A stretch of 64,000 nucleotides of DNA, taken from the NCBI GenBank assembly GCA_010094025.1, contig ML991869.1:1-64000 (forward strand), in the 5' to 3' direction. Origin of the DNA: Viridothelium virens. Its lineage: Eukaryota; Ascomycota; Dothideomycetes; Trypetheliales; Trypetheliaceae. Shown here piece after piece: positions 1 to 11,800 of this stretch. A program made the position numbers and the translations under genes. Below the pieces are notes generated by a model. It was not told where the DNA came from and did no database searches. It worked only from the letters and a program-made list of their open reading frames with translations. The first letter of the stretch is position 1. Each line of letters opens with the position of its first letter.

Positions 1-1836
1 AAGCAGCTCAAAACACCACGCCAAAAGCCTCACGATTACCCAATTCGGCAATCAAAGAGGTGGAAGTAGTTGAGGCACCTAAAGTGAGCGGTGCGGATTC
101 TTCTTGTGCGCGACCTCGCCGGCAACCACAACTCCCACAGCGATTTAAGAGTTAATTCAACCTGATCAGTAGATAGAGCGCATTCAATAGTACATTACAT
201 CTAGTTATCGCAATTTTTAATAGAGTGGTGGTGGAGTAATAATTAATTGAAAGGGTGGAGATTGGAAGGTGGTGCGCCTGCAGGAGGTGGTGGCCTGCAG
301 GAGGTGGGAACCATGGATAAGCCTTGCTGCCAACAAGATCAACGATCGACATGTAGTGGCCGGTATGGATCGTTAATGCCCTCGTCCGCCACGAAGTCTG
401 TGTTCGATAGGGTAGCAATGTCTCTAACCAGTCCATTTGGTAGTTGATATTATTTTCGAATGAGATGCCATTTATCGCGGCTACATTGTCCGACAAGGTC
501 GGGGGTTACGGGCGGCGTTCTAGATCCCCTTCAATGATTCAAGGGTGGATATGCGAAAATAGTAAAAGTGGGTTTAATCCGTATGCAATTGCAGGGGAGG
601 CTTCAGCAATGATGCCGTATTATCAAGCCGATTTCGGAATAAGTTCTGTCAGAGTTAAAGTGCGCAAGCCTAGTGAGCCTCGTACAACGGCACGATAAGC
701 ACAGGGCGAATGAGAACCTAACGTGGGTCCACGTCACCGCTGGGACGGTGGGAATTGCTGAGCTACTATTTCTCTAGATTTGTTGAGTCGATCACCGAGT
801 CACTTATCCTCCTGCCTCTGAATACCTGGATTCTAGCAAGTCTTGGACGGCCTATTGAGACTAGGAGGGGCTGTGAGATTTCCTCGGTGTCATATCTCAG
901 AATTCGGTGGCCGACTGGGGCTGAGTGTGATCAGTTTCTACCAGCAAGATGCGTGGCCGAACGAGTTCGTACACGATGTCGATAGGGAGCGTAAGTCCTT
1001 CATTCTCTCCAGTCTCCAACCCTTTGTCGCCATACTGGAAAGAGCTGGAGCGGTAGTGGACTCGATGCAATTGAGGAGTTGGAACTGAACTGGCGGCCGG
1101 AACAACTCGGTGCTTTCCCGGTTGTCGGCGGTGGCCACCAACCCAACCGGCACAGATCCTCGTCATGGAGGGGACCACTGGGACTTGAGGAGACTGCCAT
1201 ACAGTACCGCGCATATCTCCAGAGCACACGACACCTCCAACCCCCTGGCTTTGTGCTCTTTCCTGAGCCGCCGATACAAAATTTGTTGGCGCTTCTCATT
1301 ACATGGACTTGCCAGTCGCGCAGCAAGTCTTCAATCACTGCACTGCCCAAACAATTTGCCATTGGACTCTTCCCTATCCTCAACCTTCGACTGGGCAGGT
1401 ACTTGCCACCTCCCTGTTCCTCCCAATTCGTGTGACGCAGCAGACCGCTCCTTCCAGGCTGCATAGGATGGGCCAATCGGAACCATTGCGAGCGAGAGAA
1501 ATTGGCGTCGGGAGCCCAAACATCAAAAAACAATACACGAAGGCAGAGAGTGCCATCTTGCTGGACTTTGCCCCAAATCCTTGAGAGAGTGCAAGTATCC
1601 CTTCTGGACTGCATTGGAGAATCAACCACCAAACCAGAAAAAACGCCAATTTACCTGGATTTGAGGCCAGTTTTGGGACTTGAGTTACGGTTTCAGTCAA
1701 TTGCTGCTGTCCCTTTTCAAGTCAGCCGTCTACAAAATTAGACAGAATTCAAACACGGCTGCAACACTTGACTGAAGCCTGGAGGAAACTTTCGCCGCTA
1801 TCTTCTGCATCTGACTAGTGCACCACAATTTTCAGT
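1..1836. other. Left-edge intergenic region, no supported gene
   Basis: Both strands hold only short or overlapping open frames with no recognisable domain, and none continues as a spliced coding series. The longest (minus, about 1632-1000) has low-complexity composition and nothing I recognise. The right part is presumably promoter and 5' leader of the kinase/phosphatase gene that starts at 1837. A short GC-rich direct duplication built on the word CCTGCAGGAGGTGG lies near 267-307. Confidence 0.5.
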
Positions 1837-3441
1837 ATGGCGACGAGCGGCGAGCTACCATTCAAAGCCGAAATGCGGAAGATACCAACTGGAGGCTTTC
1901 TATCTCCTTCGAAGAGGACTAACAGTATGGGTGTTCAGGCAGAGGATACACGGATATGTGTTATCATGGTCGGATTACCGGCACGTGGCAAGAGTTTAAT
2001 TGCACAAAAAAGTACTCCGCCCTCCAACCATTGTTAAGATGTAGTCTTTGGCTGACACCTCATGAATTAGTTGTACGTTATCTCGGATGGCTCTCAATTA
2101 CGGCCAAGACCTTCAACGTTGGCCAGTATAGACGAAGCGCTACCCCAAACCCCTCTGCAGAGTTCTTTGACACCTCCAATCCAGAAGGTGAAAGACTTCG
2201 TCGAGCTGCCGCCGAAGCCGCTGTAGGTGACATGTGTAAATGGTTCAGGGAAGGACGAGGCTTAGTTGCGATACTTGATGCAACGAATAGCACGAAATCA
2301 CGCAGAAGGTGGATACTCGAGCGATGTCAAGCGGAATCCATTGCCACATTATTCGTGGAGTCAAAATGCGATGATGAGGATTTGATCATGCAAAATATCC
2401 TGGAGGTAAAGACTACGAGCCCTGACTATAAGGGTCAAGATCCTGAGGAAGCAGCGAGAGATTTCCGCGAACGGATACGGAACTACGAGAAAGTATACGA
2501 GACAATCGACGAAGATGAACGAGATCTTACCTATTGCAAGCTCATCAATGTCGGACATCAAGTTGTCATCAACCAGATTCGTGACTACCTCCAAAGCCGT
2601 GTTGTGTACTACCTCATGAACTTGCATATTCGCCCCCGCAGTATCTGGCTCTCCCGAGTAGGTGGTTTATTGTAACAATTTCCTTAAATATTATGCTGAC
2701 TTTCTCGCAAAACAGCATGGCGAATCGCAGTACAACCTTGTTGGCAAACTCGGTGGCGACGCCGACCTCTCCTCCCGCGGTGAAGCCTATGCCAAAACAC
2801 TGCCCTCGCTGGTTCAAAAGTCCGCAGGCGACCGGCAACTCACCGTGTGGACCTCGACTCTGAAACGTACCATCCAAACCGCACGCTTCCTACCCTTTGA
2901 GAAGCTCGAATGGAAGGCCCTCGACGAGCTTGACAGCGGCGTCTGCGATGGTCTCACTTATGCCGAAGTCGAGGAGAAGTATCCTGAAGACTTTGCACAA
3001 CGTGATGAGGATAAATACAACTACCGCTATCTTGGCGGCGAGAGCTATCGGGATGTAGTGATAAGGCTGGAGCCCATAATCATGGAGCTAGAACGCAGCG
3101 AAAATATCCTCATCGTCACGCACCAGGCAATCTTGCGGTGCATCTATGCATACTTCATGAATGTGCCGCAGGAGCGTAGCCCCTGGATGGAGGTTCCACT
3201 GCATACGCTCATTAAGTTGACTCCGAAGGCATATACGACGGTAGAAGAGAGGCTCAAAGCGGACATTCCGGCTGTAAGCACGTTCAGAGAGAAGGGAAGC
3301 AGAGCAAGGGGCAACACCATAGGAGATGGAGCCAAACCTTTATCTCCGACAGCACAGGAAGATGCGAAGGGGTTAGGTTTGGGCTTGGCGGCTGATGGGA
3401 AGCCGGTGATGGGAGATGCTAAACCACCACCTGAGTCGTAA
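1837..3441 (+). CDS. 6-phosphofructo-2-kinase / fructose-2,6-bisphosphatase (bifunctional)
   Basis: Makes and breaks down fructose 2,6-bisphosphate, the cytosolic regulator of glycolysis and gluconeogenesis. Exons read as 1837-2011, 2071-2657 and 2716-3441 (about 495 aa), with introns of 59 and 58 nt in matching phase. The kinase P-loop GLPARGKS is at residues 46-53, followed by VRYLGWLSITAKTFNVGQYR typical of the family. The phosphatase half opens with the histidine-phosphatase signature RHGES, with the phospho-acceptor His at residue 255 falling exactly on the exon 3 start. A second catalytic His sits in VTHQAILR (about residue 390), and the acidic segment DELDSGVCDGLTYAEVEEKY is present. 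Both halves keep their signature residues, so both activities are likely, unlike yeast Pfk26, whose phosphatase site is altered. The tail after residue 440 is low-complexity. Start chosen as the first ATG in frame before the conserved region. Confidence 0.93.
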
Positions 3442-4173
3442 AGTGAGGGCTTGCTCGTTCCAGGTATGTTGTAGCTGGATGAATGGGATAGACAAAATGG
3501 TATAATCGGTGTTTTGGGAATATTATGCGTTATATGATTTCATTATAGATGAGCTCGTTAGACGTAAGGGGCCTATTGGGCATCCATTTCCCCTGGATTG
3601 GCCGAGTTTACGTGATATTGAGGCATGAATATTGGGTGAAAATAGAGGTATTAAAGGTTGTTGAATAAGAATGCATCTGCTTTCTGTTTAATCATAAAGT
3701 AAAGGAGTGCTAAAATACTTCCTAACCTAGAAACGCCTGAGAAGCAAGAACGAGGTCGATACTTTAGTCATATAAGTAAGCCAGAAGAACACAGGAAGCC
3801 GCTGGAGAGCAAGTTCTCTCTTTGGAAGCCTCAATGTAAACACTGTATCACTTTAGACTTTTGCCTGTCCCTGATTTTAAATGGTCGTCCATTGAGTCCT
3901 ACAATTAATGTCCTACTAAGGGAATCCTCAACAGAGATGCTTCGAAGACAATTCCCCAGTCGTCTATATAATAGCTTGTTCTCTTTTCCCTTGAATCTGC
4001 TTTTCAACCAGACGCAAAATCAATATCCATTAGAAAGACTTTACTATCGTGGACGTTAACAGAACACCCAAAGCCCTCAACTCCAGTACATCCAGTTCTT
4101 GCACCTCAGGCGAGCTAGCGAGATTGCGGAACTGCTCCTCAACACCAGCAGCTCAGCCCGAAACTGGGGTCCA
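3442..4173. other. Intergenic, no gene seen
   Basis: AT-leaning sequence between the kinase/phosphatase stop and a weak downstream ORF. I see no conserved coding segment on either strand. It probably holds the 3' untranslated region of the upstream gene. Confidence 0.5.
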
Positions 4174-4800
4174 ATGTCGGAGGGGCCCTCATCAGTCTGT
4201 CCAGAGCAACACCAATGCCCGACATCGCCGTGGCCCAATGCCCAAGAGAGTAAAGCTACCAGAATGGGCCCTGCACCCGCAGTGACAGAATCAACACTGG
4301 GTCCCTCCTCGTCCGCATCCGACACAACAATAACTCCTTCCCCAATGGCATGCCTCAGACCCGACAGCCAAATCCCCTGGACGCCGCTGGAGTTTGAGGC
4401 CCTCCATGCCCTCACGCAGATGTCACGCGCTGTCCCGACGCCTCCCAGGCTCCGTACACGAGCGGAGAACCCCATCTATATCCCGATTCTGGAGGGAGAC
4501 ACGTGGGAGTCAGTCCAGCGCAGGGAGCGCATATGTCCTAAGGCGACGTGTCTTGAGCGTGTCATCTATGCGGAGATAGGGCAGGCGATGAAGAGCATGA
4601 GGGCGCAGCAGACTACCAATGCCCATGGCCATACCCATGCCCACGCCAATGATCAGGCAGAGGCATGGCCAACATCGGGTGAGTCGGCGACTAGCTCTCA
4701 GACGTTACAGGACGAAGTGGTATCCAGAGGAGCCGAGCGTGGAGAGGGTACTGGTGGGCCGATGCGGCGGAGGAATCTTCGGAGGCGCAGTCCGCATTGA
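4174..4800 (+). CDS. Hypothetical protein, weakly supported
   Basis: An open frame of 209 codons starts at the ATG at 4174; the same frame is open further upstream but without an ATG. The product is rich in Ser, Pro, Thr and Arg, has a His/Ala-rich patch (HGHTHAHANDQA) and no domain I recognise. The middle part (WTPLEFEALHALTQM and onward) looks the most protein-like. Opposite-strand frames overlap it, so the ORF could be chance in GC-rich DNA, or one exon of a spliced gene beginning near 4049. No function is proposed. Confidence 0.3.
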   Translation: MSEGPSSVCPEQHQCPTSPWPNAQESKATRMGPAPAVTESTLGPSSSASDTTITPSPMACLRPDSQIPWTPLEFEALHALTQMSRAVPTPPRLRTRAENPIYIPILEGDTWESVQRRERICPKATCLERVIYAEIGQAMKSMRAQQTTNAHGHTHAHANDQAEAWPTSGESATSSQTLQDEVVSRGAERGEGTGGPMRRRNLRRRSPH

Positions 4801-4920
4801 GATGCAGTATTGGGAGGCGCTAGACTTATAATGCGCCAGGAGGTGCTTTGAACGATTAAAGACTTGGATAAGAGATGATATCTAGAGACACGAGAAGGAA
4901 AGAGGAGATGGGGGCGGAAA

Positions 4921-5011
4921 ATAGGAAGAACGGACTGAGAGGACCCTCGTTCAGAAAGGAGTGGCAAATAGGAGAAGCGGTCTGATGGAACCCTCAGTCG
5001 GAAAGGAGTGG
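4921..5011. repeat. Two imperfect 44-bp tandem units
   Basis: Units 4921-4964 and 4968-5011 both begin ATAGGA and both end GAAAGGAGTGG, matching at about 34 of 44 positions by eye, with 3 bases between them. They lie downstream of the hypothetical ORF and upstream of the HECT ligase. No role is evident. Confidence 0.6.
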
Positions 5012-5832
5012 AATGAGTTTTGGGGGTGGTGTTGAGGTATCTACGAGGGATTAATGGAGGATAGGTGTTAAAGGTTGAGTATTATTGAAAATGTCATTTG
5101 TTTGCTCAGCCGCATTACGATTGCGAGCTCGTTGCCTACAATACCTAACCCACTCGATCACGCCATCGTGAGCTCCACGAGAAATGAATCGTTCTCTAAG
5201 CAGTACTCCTCTTTCCTAGTCTGGTAATGTCATGTGAGGTACAAGAGGTTCGGTGAGGGTGAGCGTTGGGGTTGAGGATAGAGTGACGTCTTGGTGGTCA
5301 CGGCGCGACTGAGTCCTCCGCCACGCGCTTCGTTTGTACCTCCATAATTCCGCATCGAGCTTTAATACCGACCCTCACCAACTTCCTCTATCCACCACCT
5401 ACCATACTCCAACCCCTTCCAGTTTCTTGGTTGGCCCTTCTGAAGCCAATAATCCTCTACTGGTACTTTTACGCCTTCGGCTTTGTCAAGGAACGACCTG
5501 CACCGTTCTTGCTTCGACCGGAGAGCGCCCTACACGTAGACATTAGAAAGTTTCCCGAGACTCTTCACGACGGTCCTTTCTGCGAATCATTTGATGCTCA
5601 TACTTTCTGTCCCTAATATCAGTTGCGTGGGATTCAAGCTTTCATCGGGTTGATCGCAACGTTCACTTCTCATCGAACATCGAAGCTCCCAACCATACCC
5701 GGATACCACCGTCGAGCGCTGCAAATTTTGCTCTGCCTCCCGAAATTTTTTTTCTCCCAGAGCATCTGCACGTTCGACTCGTCTGCAAGCTTCATGTAAA
5801 GGAGCCCGGCGCTCGTGGAAGAAGTTGTTAAC
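5012..5832. other. Upstream region of the HECT ligase
   Basis: No supported gene. Pyrimidine-rich runs around 5370-5440 and 5690-5760 resemble the CT-rich tracts common near fungal transcription starts, so this is probably promoter plus 5' leader. Short open frames here have no recognisable product. Confidence 0.45.
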
Positions 5833-8800
5833 ATGGGGAGGATAACGAAGGCAGCCACGAACAAGCACGAGGCCACCTTGGTGAGCTCACACTTATGTAT
5901 CCGTCATGATTGTTTTCTTTGCTAATGGACTGGAAGCCGCCATTCATTGCCTATTTCGTCAAAGCTTCGACAGAAATTCCGCTCTACCAACTTCCCTCCC
6001 ACCTCTCTAACTTCCCTCGACGATGGCCTTTTCTGAAAGGCGACCTCTACCACTGGATCCCTCTGCTTGATCGATTCGATCGGATACTTGAGTTGTTCGT
6101 CAAAGAATACGGCTTGGACAGAGGTCCTCAGACACATGGACTTGCTCGTCGGTTGTTGCTAAAGGGAGATGCTGAGGTTGGTCAAGCCTCTCAGGCATTA
6201 CCAAGCGAGACCACACTTTCCAATAGCGGGTTCGGCGATCAAGGCGACCGACAACTAATAGAGGACGTTCTTGCGTTCACACGATTACTCTTTGAGCAAT
6301 GCGGGAACAGGAGCTTGTACGCAAGTAGCAGTCATCTTAATCACCTCCTCAACACAACGTCTCTGTCATTGCTCAAAGCAACGCTCCGGTTATGTCTCCG
6401 TCTTGCCCAGCGATACTACACCACGCGCTCCCGTGGAAACGCGAGCCATGCCTTCCTGCACATGCACTACAATATCGACTTGGACAAGATCCTCAAATTA
6501 GCCGCTCCATTTGTAGCTCCGCCCTCGACTCCGACTTCTGCTGCAACGCCAACGGCCAAGGGGAAAGAAAAGGCATTGAGCTTGGCGAACGGAACTCAGC
6601 CGGAGGCCAAAGTGAACCCTGCTGATCTTTCGAGAATAATTCAAGAGAATAGTCCTACAGTATGGCACGATTGGGGCCATATTGTCTTCACGTACTACAA
6701 TGAGATACAGCAGAGCCAACCCCACGAAGGACTGAACGGTCAGGATGGGAGACCTCCAACATCACCGGCGACGCCCACACCAACTCGTCGAACTTCCACT
6801 TTAGCCACCTCGCAGAGCGCAACATCGAATCAGCCTACAACGACGGAAGAGACAGGCGACGCTGCTGCTGCACTTTCCGTGGCCCAAGAAGGTAGCCGGA
6901 CGAATGCGGCAAAGACGGTAGATATCCCGAATACCGGAGCTAGTCACAACACACTCGAGAGCATGGTTGCCTCGAAGATCACTGAAGTTCCCGAGCACTC
7001 TCAATACGAATTGCTCACTCGCATCAGGATTGCCCAAGCAATGATTGGAACACCGGTTGATCGTGAAAATGTGGTCGCTATCCGTTTACTCGCTGTCGCC
7101 AATCTAGCCTACGTTTTTCATGAGGCAAACTTTCAGCAAAAGATTGCTCAGCCAGATTCCGATCAACCCCGCCAGCTGCAACTCGTTCAACAATTAGCCC
7201 AGCTCATCCATCCATCTGGAGGGGCCGACAAGTCATTTTCAATGGATCTCCAGACCATTGTACTGAATACCCTAGAAGCGATCGGAAAGCAGAAGCTCAA
7301 GGCTCCCGACGTGACTGCAGCGTTGAATGTAAACGTTAACCACGGCGTACTCTTCTACGTTATGCGGAAGGCTGCGGCGCAGATTGCCTCCGATAGTAGC
7401 GCTCCCAACGACACTGCTGAAGACGAGTGGCGGGAAGCTCTTTTCTCCCTGTTGATCGCACTTCCCAGCGGAGGTCATACTTCACGTACTGTTGCTGAGC
7501 AAATGGTGTCTGCCGGCGTACTCAATATCCTCGTCGACGTGCTCAAACTTCGGACAGATAAGGCCGAGCGATCACACGGAAAGATATTGAATTTCCTGGA
7601 TAACTTCGTCCACAATGTTAGGGACGCCTACCAAGCTCTTATTAGTGCGCACGGTTTCGATGCTATCGCTGACCTGGTTGCATATGAAGTCGAGACGTCT
7701 CATGACCTGGCTTGCAAAGGTCAAGGCATGCCTGCTGCTTTTAAAAACCAATCAACAGACTGGTCGATACCCTTTTACCAGCAGTTGACGCTAAGATGGC
7801 TGTTCAAAGTCATCAACCGCTTCATGAGCAACAGTGGGGGCACATTTGATCGTATGCTACGAAACTTGATCGACTCGTCTCAACTTCTTGGTGGCCTCCG
7901 AACGGTTATTAGCAAGCCTCAGATGTATGGATCGAACATTTGGAGCAACGCAGTCCAGATCGTCAGCAACTTCATTCATCACGAACCCACTAGCTATCAA
8001 GTGATTGCTGAGGCTGGCCTTAGCCGGACCTTCCTCGAGGTCGTCGCTAGCAAGCCGATCGACGAAACTACCGAGCACTCAACTGGTGCGGATGCGTCTC
8101 AAACATCTGGAGAAGTGGTAAGCGGTACGCCTCTTCAGGGCTCTGCAAGTAAGAGCGATTCGTCAAGAAGAACTTGGGCCAAGATTGTCGAGTCACATAG
8201 TGCTCGTGGTCATGAGTTAGCAGCAGGAATCCTTCCGAACGCCGAAGCTATTACTACCGTGCCAAATGCGTTCGAAGCTATTTGCCTAAACGAGAATGGG
8301 CAGAGGTTATTCCAAAAGTCCAATGCTCTTGCAATCTTTTTTGAGATCTTTGAGAGCCGTGACCATGTCCAGGTGCTGGTTTCCGATGGGACGACGGCAA
8401 ATCAGCTTGGTGGCCAGTTCGACGAGATGGTCCGTCACCACCCGCAACTCAAGGCCAAGATCATGGACTCGGTGAGGGATATGATCATGCATGTAGGCAT
8501 CTTAGTCTATCAACGGGCCGAGAGTAATGGTGTTGGAGCGAAACTCTGGTATGAGGGTGAGGACGGTCTACCAATGGTTGCTGGTGGGCGCACTTCATTG
8601 AAAGGCCCAGAAGGCCCTGTCAACAGACAGGAGAGACTGGTGAATGATGCTATATCTGCTGAACCAAAATCCGCCGGACAAGACGTTGAGATGAAAGATA
8701 CCGCAGCGTCCGCCAACGGTGAAAGCGAAATTCCTGAGGACAAGGCTGTGTCCATTGACGATGTCATCGATGAAGAAAATGCACCCACGGTCGCGGATTA

Positions 8801-11800
8801 TATTTCTGCTGTCTCATACTTCTTGACTGGATTCTTTGGCGGTAATCAGCGGACTGTCGAGGCCTTCTTCGACACGTGCGGCGTTGAGAACGTGCTCGAT
8901 TTTTTCACGACCCCATGTCTGCCGTTCGATTACGGGAGCTCTGAAAGCAGTGAACCTCCTCTCGATGCCGTTCGTGCTCTTGTAGAAGCCAAACCACATC
9001 TGGTCATGCCATCCCTCGTGCGTCGAGCGCAACTGGCGTTGGATCAGTTACAACCTTTTATCAATTTCGACCGTTCTTCAGACCACGGCTTCTTCGCTCC
9101 TCTGACTGAGCAGAGCTTTTCGGGTAAACAGAAAGATTCTCCCGAATATGCAATTCTCAAAAGAAACGGCACAAGTTTTGTGAAAGCATTGGTCTCTCTT
9201 CGCCAGCTCTGCAAAGCGCTCAGATTTGCCATCTCGTCACAGCCGTACAATCAGCGCGGTTCGCCCCAATCAGTGTTCAATCAGGTCAATCTCACAGACA
9301 TGTACGCACGTCTTGTTGATGACCTTGGTAAGTTAGAACGTAGCTGTATTTGGGAAGAGATTTTGCTCCAAGAAGGCCTCTCTCCCCGCTGGGACAAGGC
9401 GACACGGGTGAAGACCTTTGGGCTCGGCAGCAAGGAAGCAGAGGAAGCTTTTGGCATGGGAGATCCCGAGTCTCCATCTGAATCCGAGCCTCAGAACAAT
9501 GACTTGTCCGCCACTCTTCCATCACAGCAGGCAGAGAACGGAGCTGAACACCCAACCATTCCCAAGAGTCGATCTTGGAAGCAATCCGTTGCTTTCAAGA
9601 ACGTTCGAACTCTGCGTCATGAAATGAGCAAAATGGTCACGGTCATCACCCCTCTCCTCCGCAGCTTGGGTATTGCGTTATTGCCTCCAAACCGGCGAAA
9701 TTCGCACCACGTAGACCTGCAACTCTATCAGAAACAAAACGCTGGACTGGTAGCCGAAAAGATCGCTGAAGCCGTCCTGCAAATCTTGAGATATAGACTG
9801 CCGGCTCAAGCGAATTCAGTGAGTAGTCGCTACTCATATTGGATCGTTGCGATCTCGCAGCTATCAGAGATTCTCATCGAAGGTTCCCATGATCGCAACT
9901 ATCCGCAGCCTTTGACCCTGGTGTTGCAAGCTTTCAAGGATAAGGGTGGGTTTGAAGAATTAAATAATATCCTAGCAGCATTCCACAATCATGCTATTGA
10001 GAAGCCTGCAGGGTTGATGCAAAACAGCTCAATGTGGGCTGACTGGCATCTTGCCACTGGAGGCATAAAAATAGTGCTGGAATTCTACGCTCAAGTCATT
10101 AATCACAAGATGCTTATGGAGGCTACTCAAACGTTGGCAATGTCTTCACGGCCCACTCACGATCGAGATAAGCCAGATTACTTCCTCCCTGCCCAATTTC
10201 TTGTGGAATTGAGGAAGGAGATCACTCCCTCGGTTCGGAGCATCTGGACATCAAACACTATGGAAAAGGCGAACACGTTGGTTGCTACCAATGTCATCGA
10301 CATACTCAAGACGATCCTGGACGGTGAAGGCGAGCATGGTGCCTACAAGCGATCGGACAAAGTTCCTATTCGGACCAAGCAATCTCCTAAGCTATGGAAG
10401 GTCAGTCGACGAGAAGCCTTTGATGGCCTAAAGGAGAAAGGCTTTGAAGAAGATCTCGTCAAAGAAGCCTTCTTCCGGTGTTATGATAATTCCCGCTGGG
10501 CAGAAGAGTATTGCACTCAATCTGCCAAGGACTTCCGTTCAGGGCGATTCCCTATACCTGAAGGTGAAGAAGCACCTGCTCCGTCACCGCCTCAGGAGAA
10601 TGCCGCGGAATCATCTTCTGCACCTCGACGAGACGCTTCAACGCAGGTCAGCAATTTATCCACTGCGGCATCGGCACCGACAGAGTCAAGTGCCATGGAC
10701 ACTTCGTCCTCCGGCAGCAGTGGCCACGATGAAAACTCTCAGCAACCCGACGACCAAGGAGCGGCGGAGGCTTTAGAAGAAGTGGTACAGCAGGTGCTTC
10801 GCAATGTTACCGCCCCAGTTGCAAACTTGGGTCTTGGTCCCGATGATCCCAGTAGTCAAATGGACACTGAAGACCTGGCAATTGATATGGACAACTCTCT
10901 TCCTGGATTGGATGGCTCCAGTACCTCGGGCCCGTCAGACTCAGGTGGTCGCACATCCGAGCAGACCACAAGAGTTGAAACCACCGAGGCTGTGAACCTA
11001 CCAAAGTGTGCAACTATTGATGACTTGGACGACGAACGCGCTCTCATTCGAGAAAGTCTTCTTGATCGCAGCCTCGACCTCGTCGACTTGCATGATGATG
11101 TCTCATTCAGCTTGGCCGAACTGATATCAGCCGCTGTACCGAAAAGTGGGGATGAATCATCTTCGATGCGCAGTGACATTGCCAACACTTTGATGTCGTC
11201 GCTCCTGTCATTGCGCGAGGAGGACCTGGTACCTAACGGAAAAAAAGTCGCGGCATATGCTCATCTCTTTGGTCTTGTGATTCAGGATAAGCCGTTTTAT
11301 GAGGCAGCCCGGGCCGAACTCGCCGAAAACTTCTCGATGCTTCTGGATTTTGTCAAGATGCCTCAACTCAAGCCAGGCGAATCGGCTTCCTGGATAGGCC
11401 CAGTACTCCTCATTATCGAGCGTGTACTGGCACAAGATGAGCAGCCATATCAAATTAGCTGGACACCTCCAGCATCAGAAGACTCGATAAGCAATGATAA
11501 CAGCGGCTCTGCAATTCTAGGTCACGATCCGGTTCCCTCCGATGAGAAGGAGAAACTTTTCAACGCCTTGATAGACATGCTCCCACGGCTTGGCAAGGAC
11601 GACTCTCTTGCTCTCTCAATCCTCCGAATCCTTGTCATTCTCACACGAAATCGTCCTCTTGCAAAGAAGCTCGGATCCAAGGCGTGCATGCAAAAGCTTT
11701 TCGTAATGATCAAACAACTGGCGGGTGCGGTCAATGAGCGTGTGCAATCTGCTTTTATGCTGGTTCTTCGGCACGCTGTGGAAGATGAAGAAACAATTCG

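Noticed and set aside
1000-1632. 210-codon minus-strand frame at the left edge
   Set aside because: Overlaps several other frames, no domain, Arg/Ser/Trp-rich composition as in chance frames of GC-rich DNA.
4077-4475. Minus-strand frame of 132 codons
   Set aside because: Overlaps the weak plus-strand hypothetical ORF, with no domain and no better coding signal.
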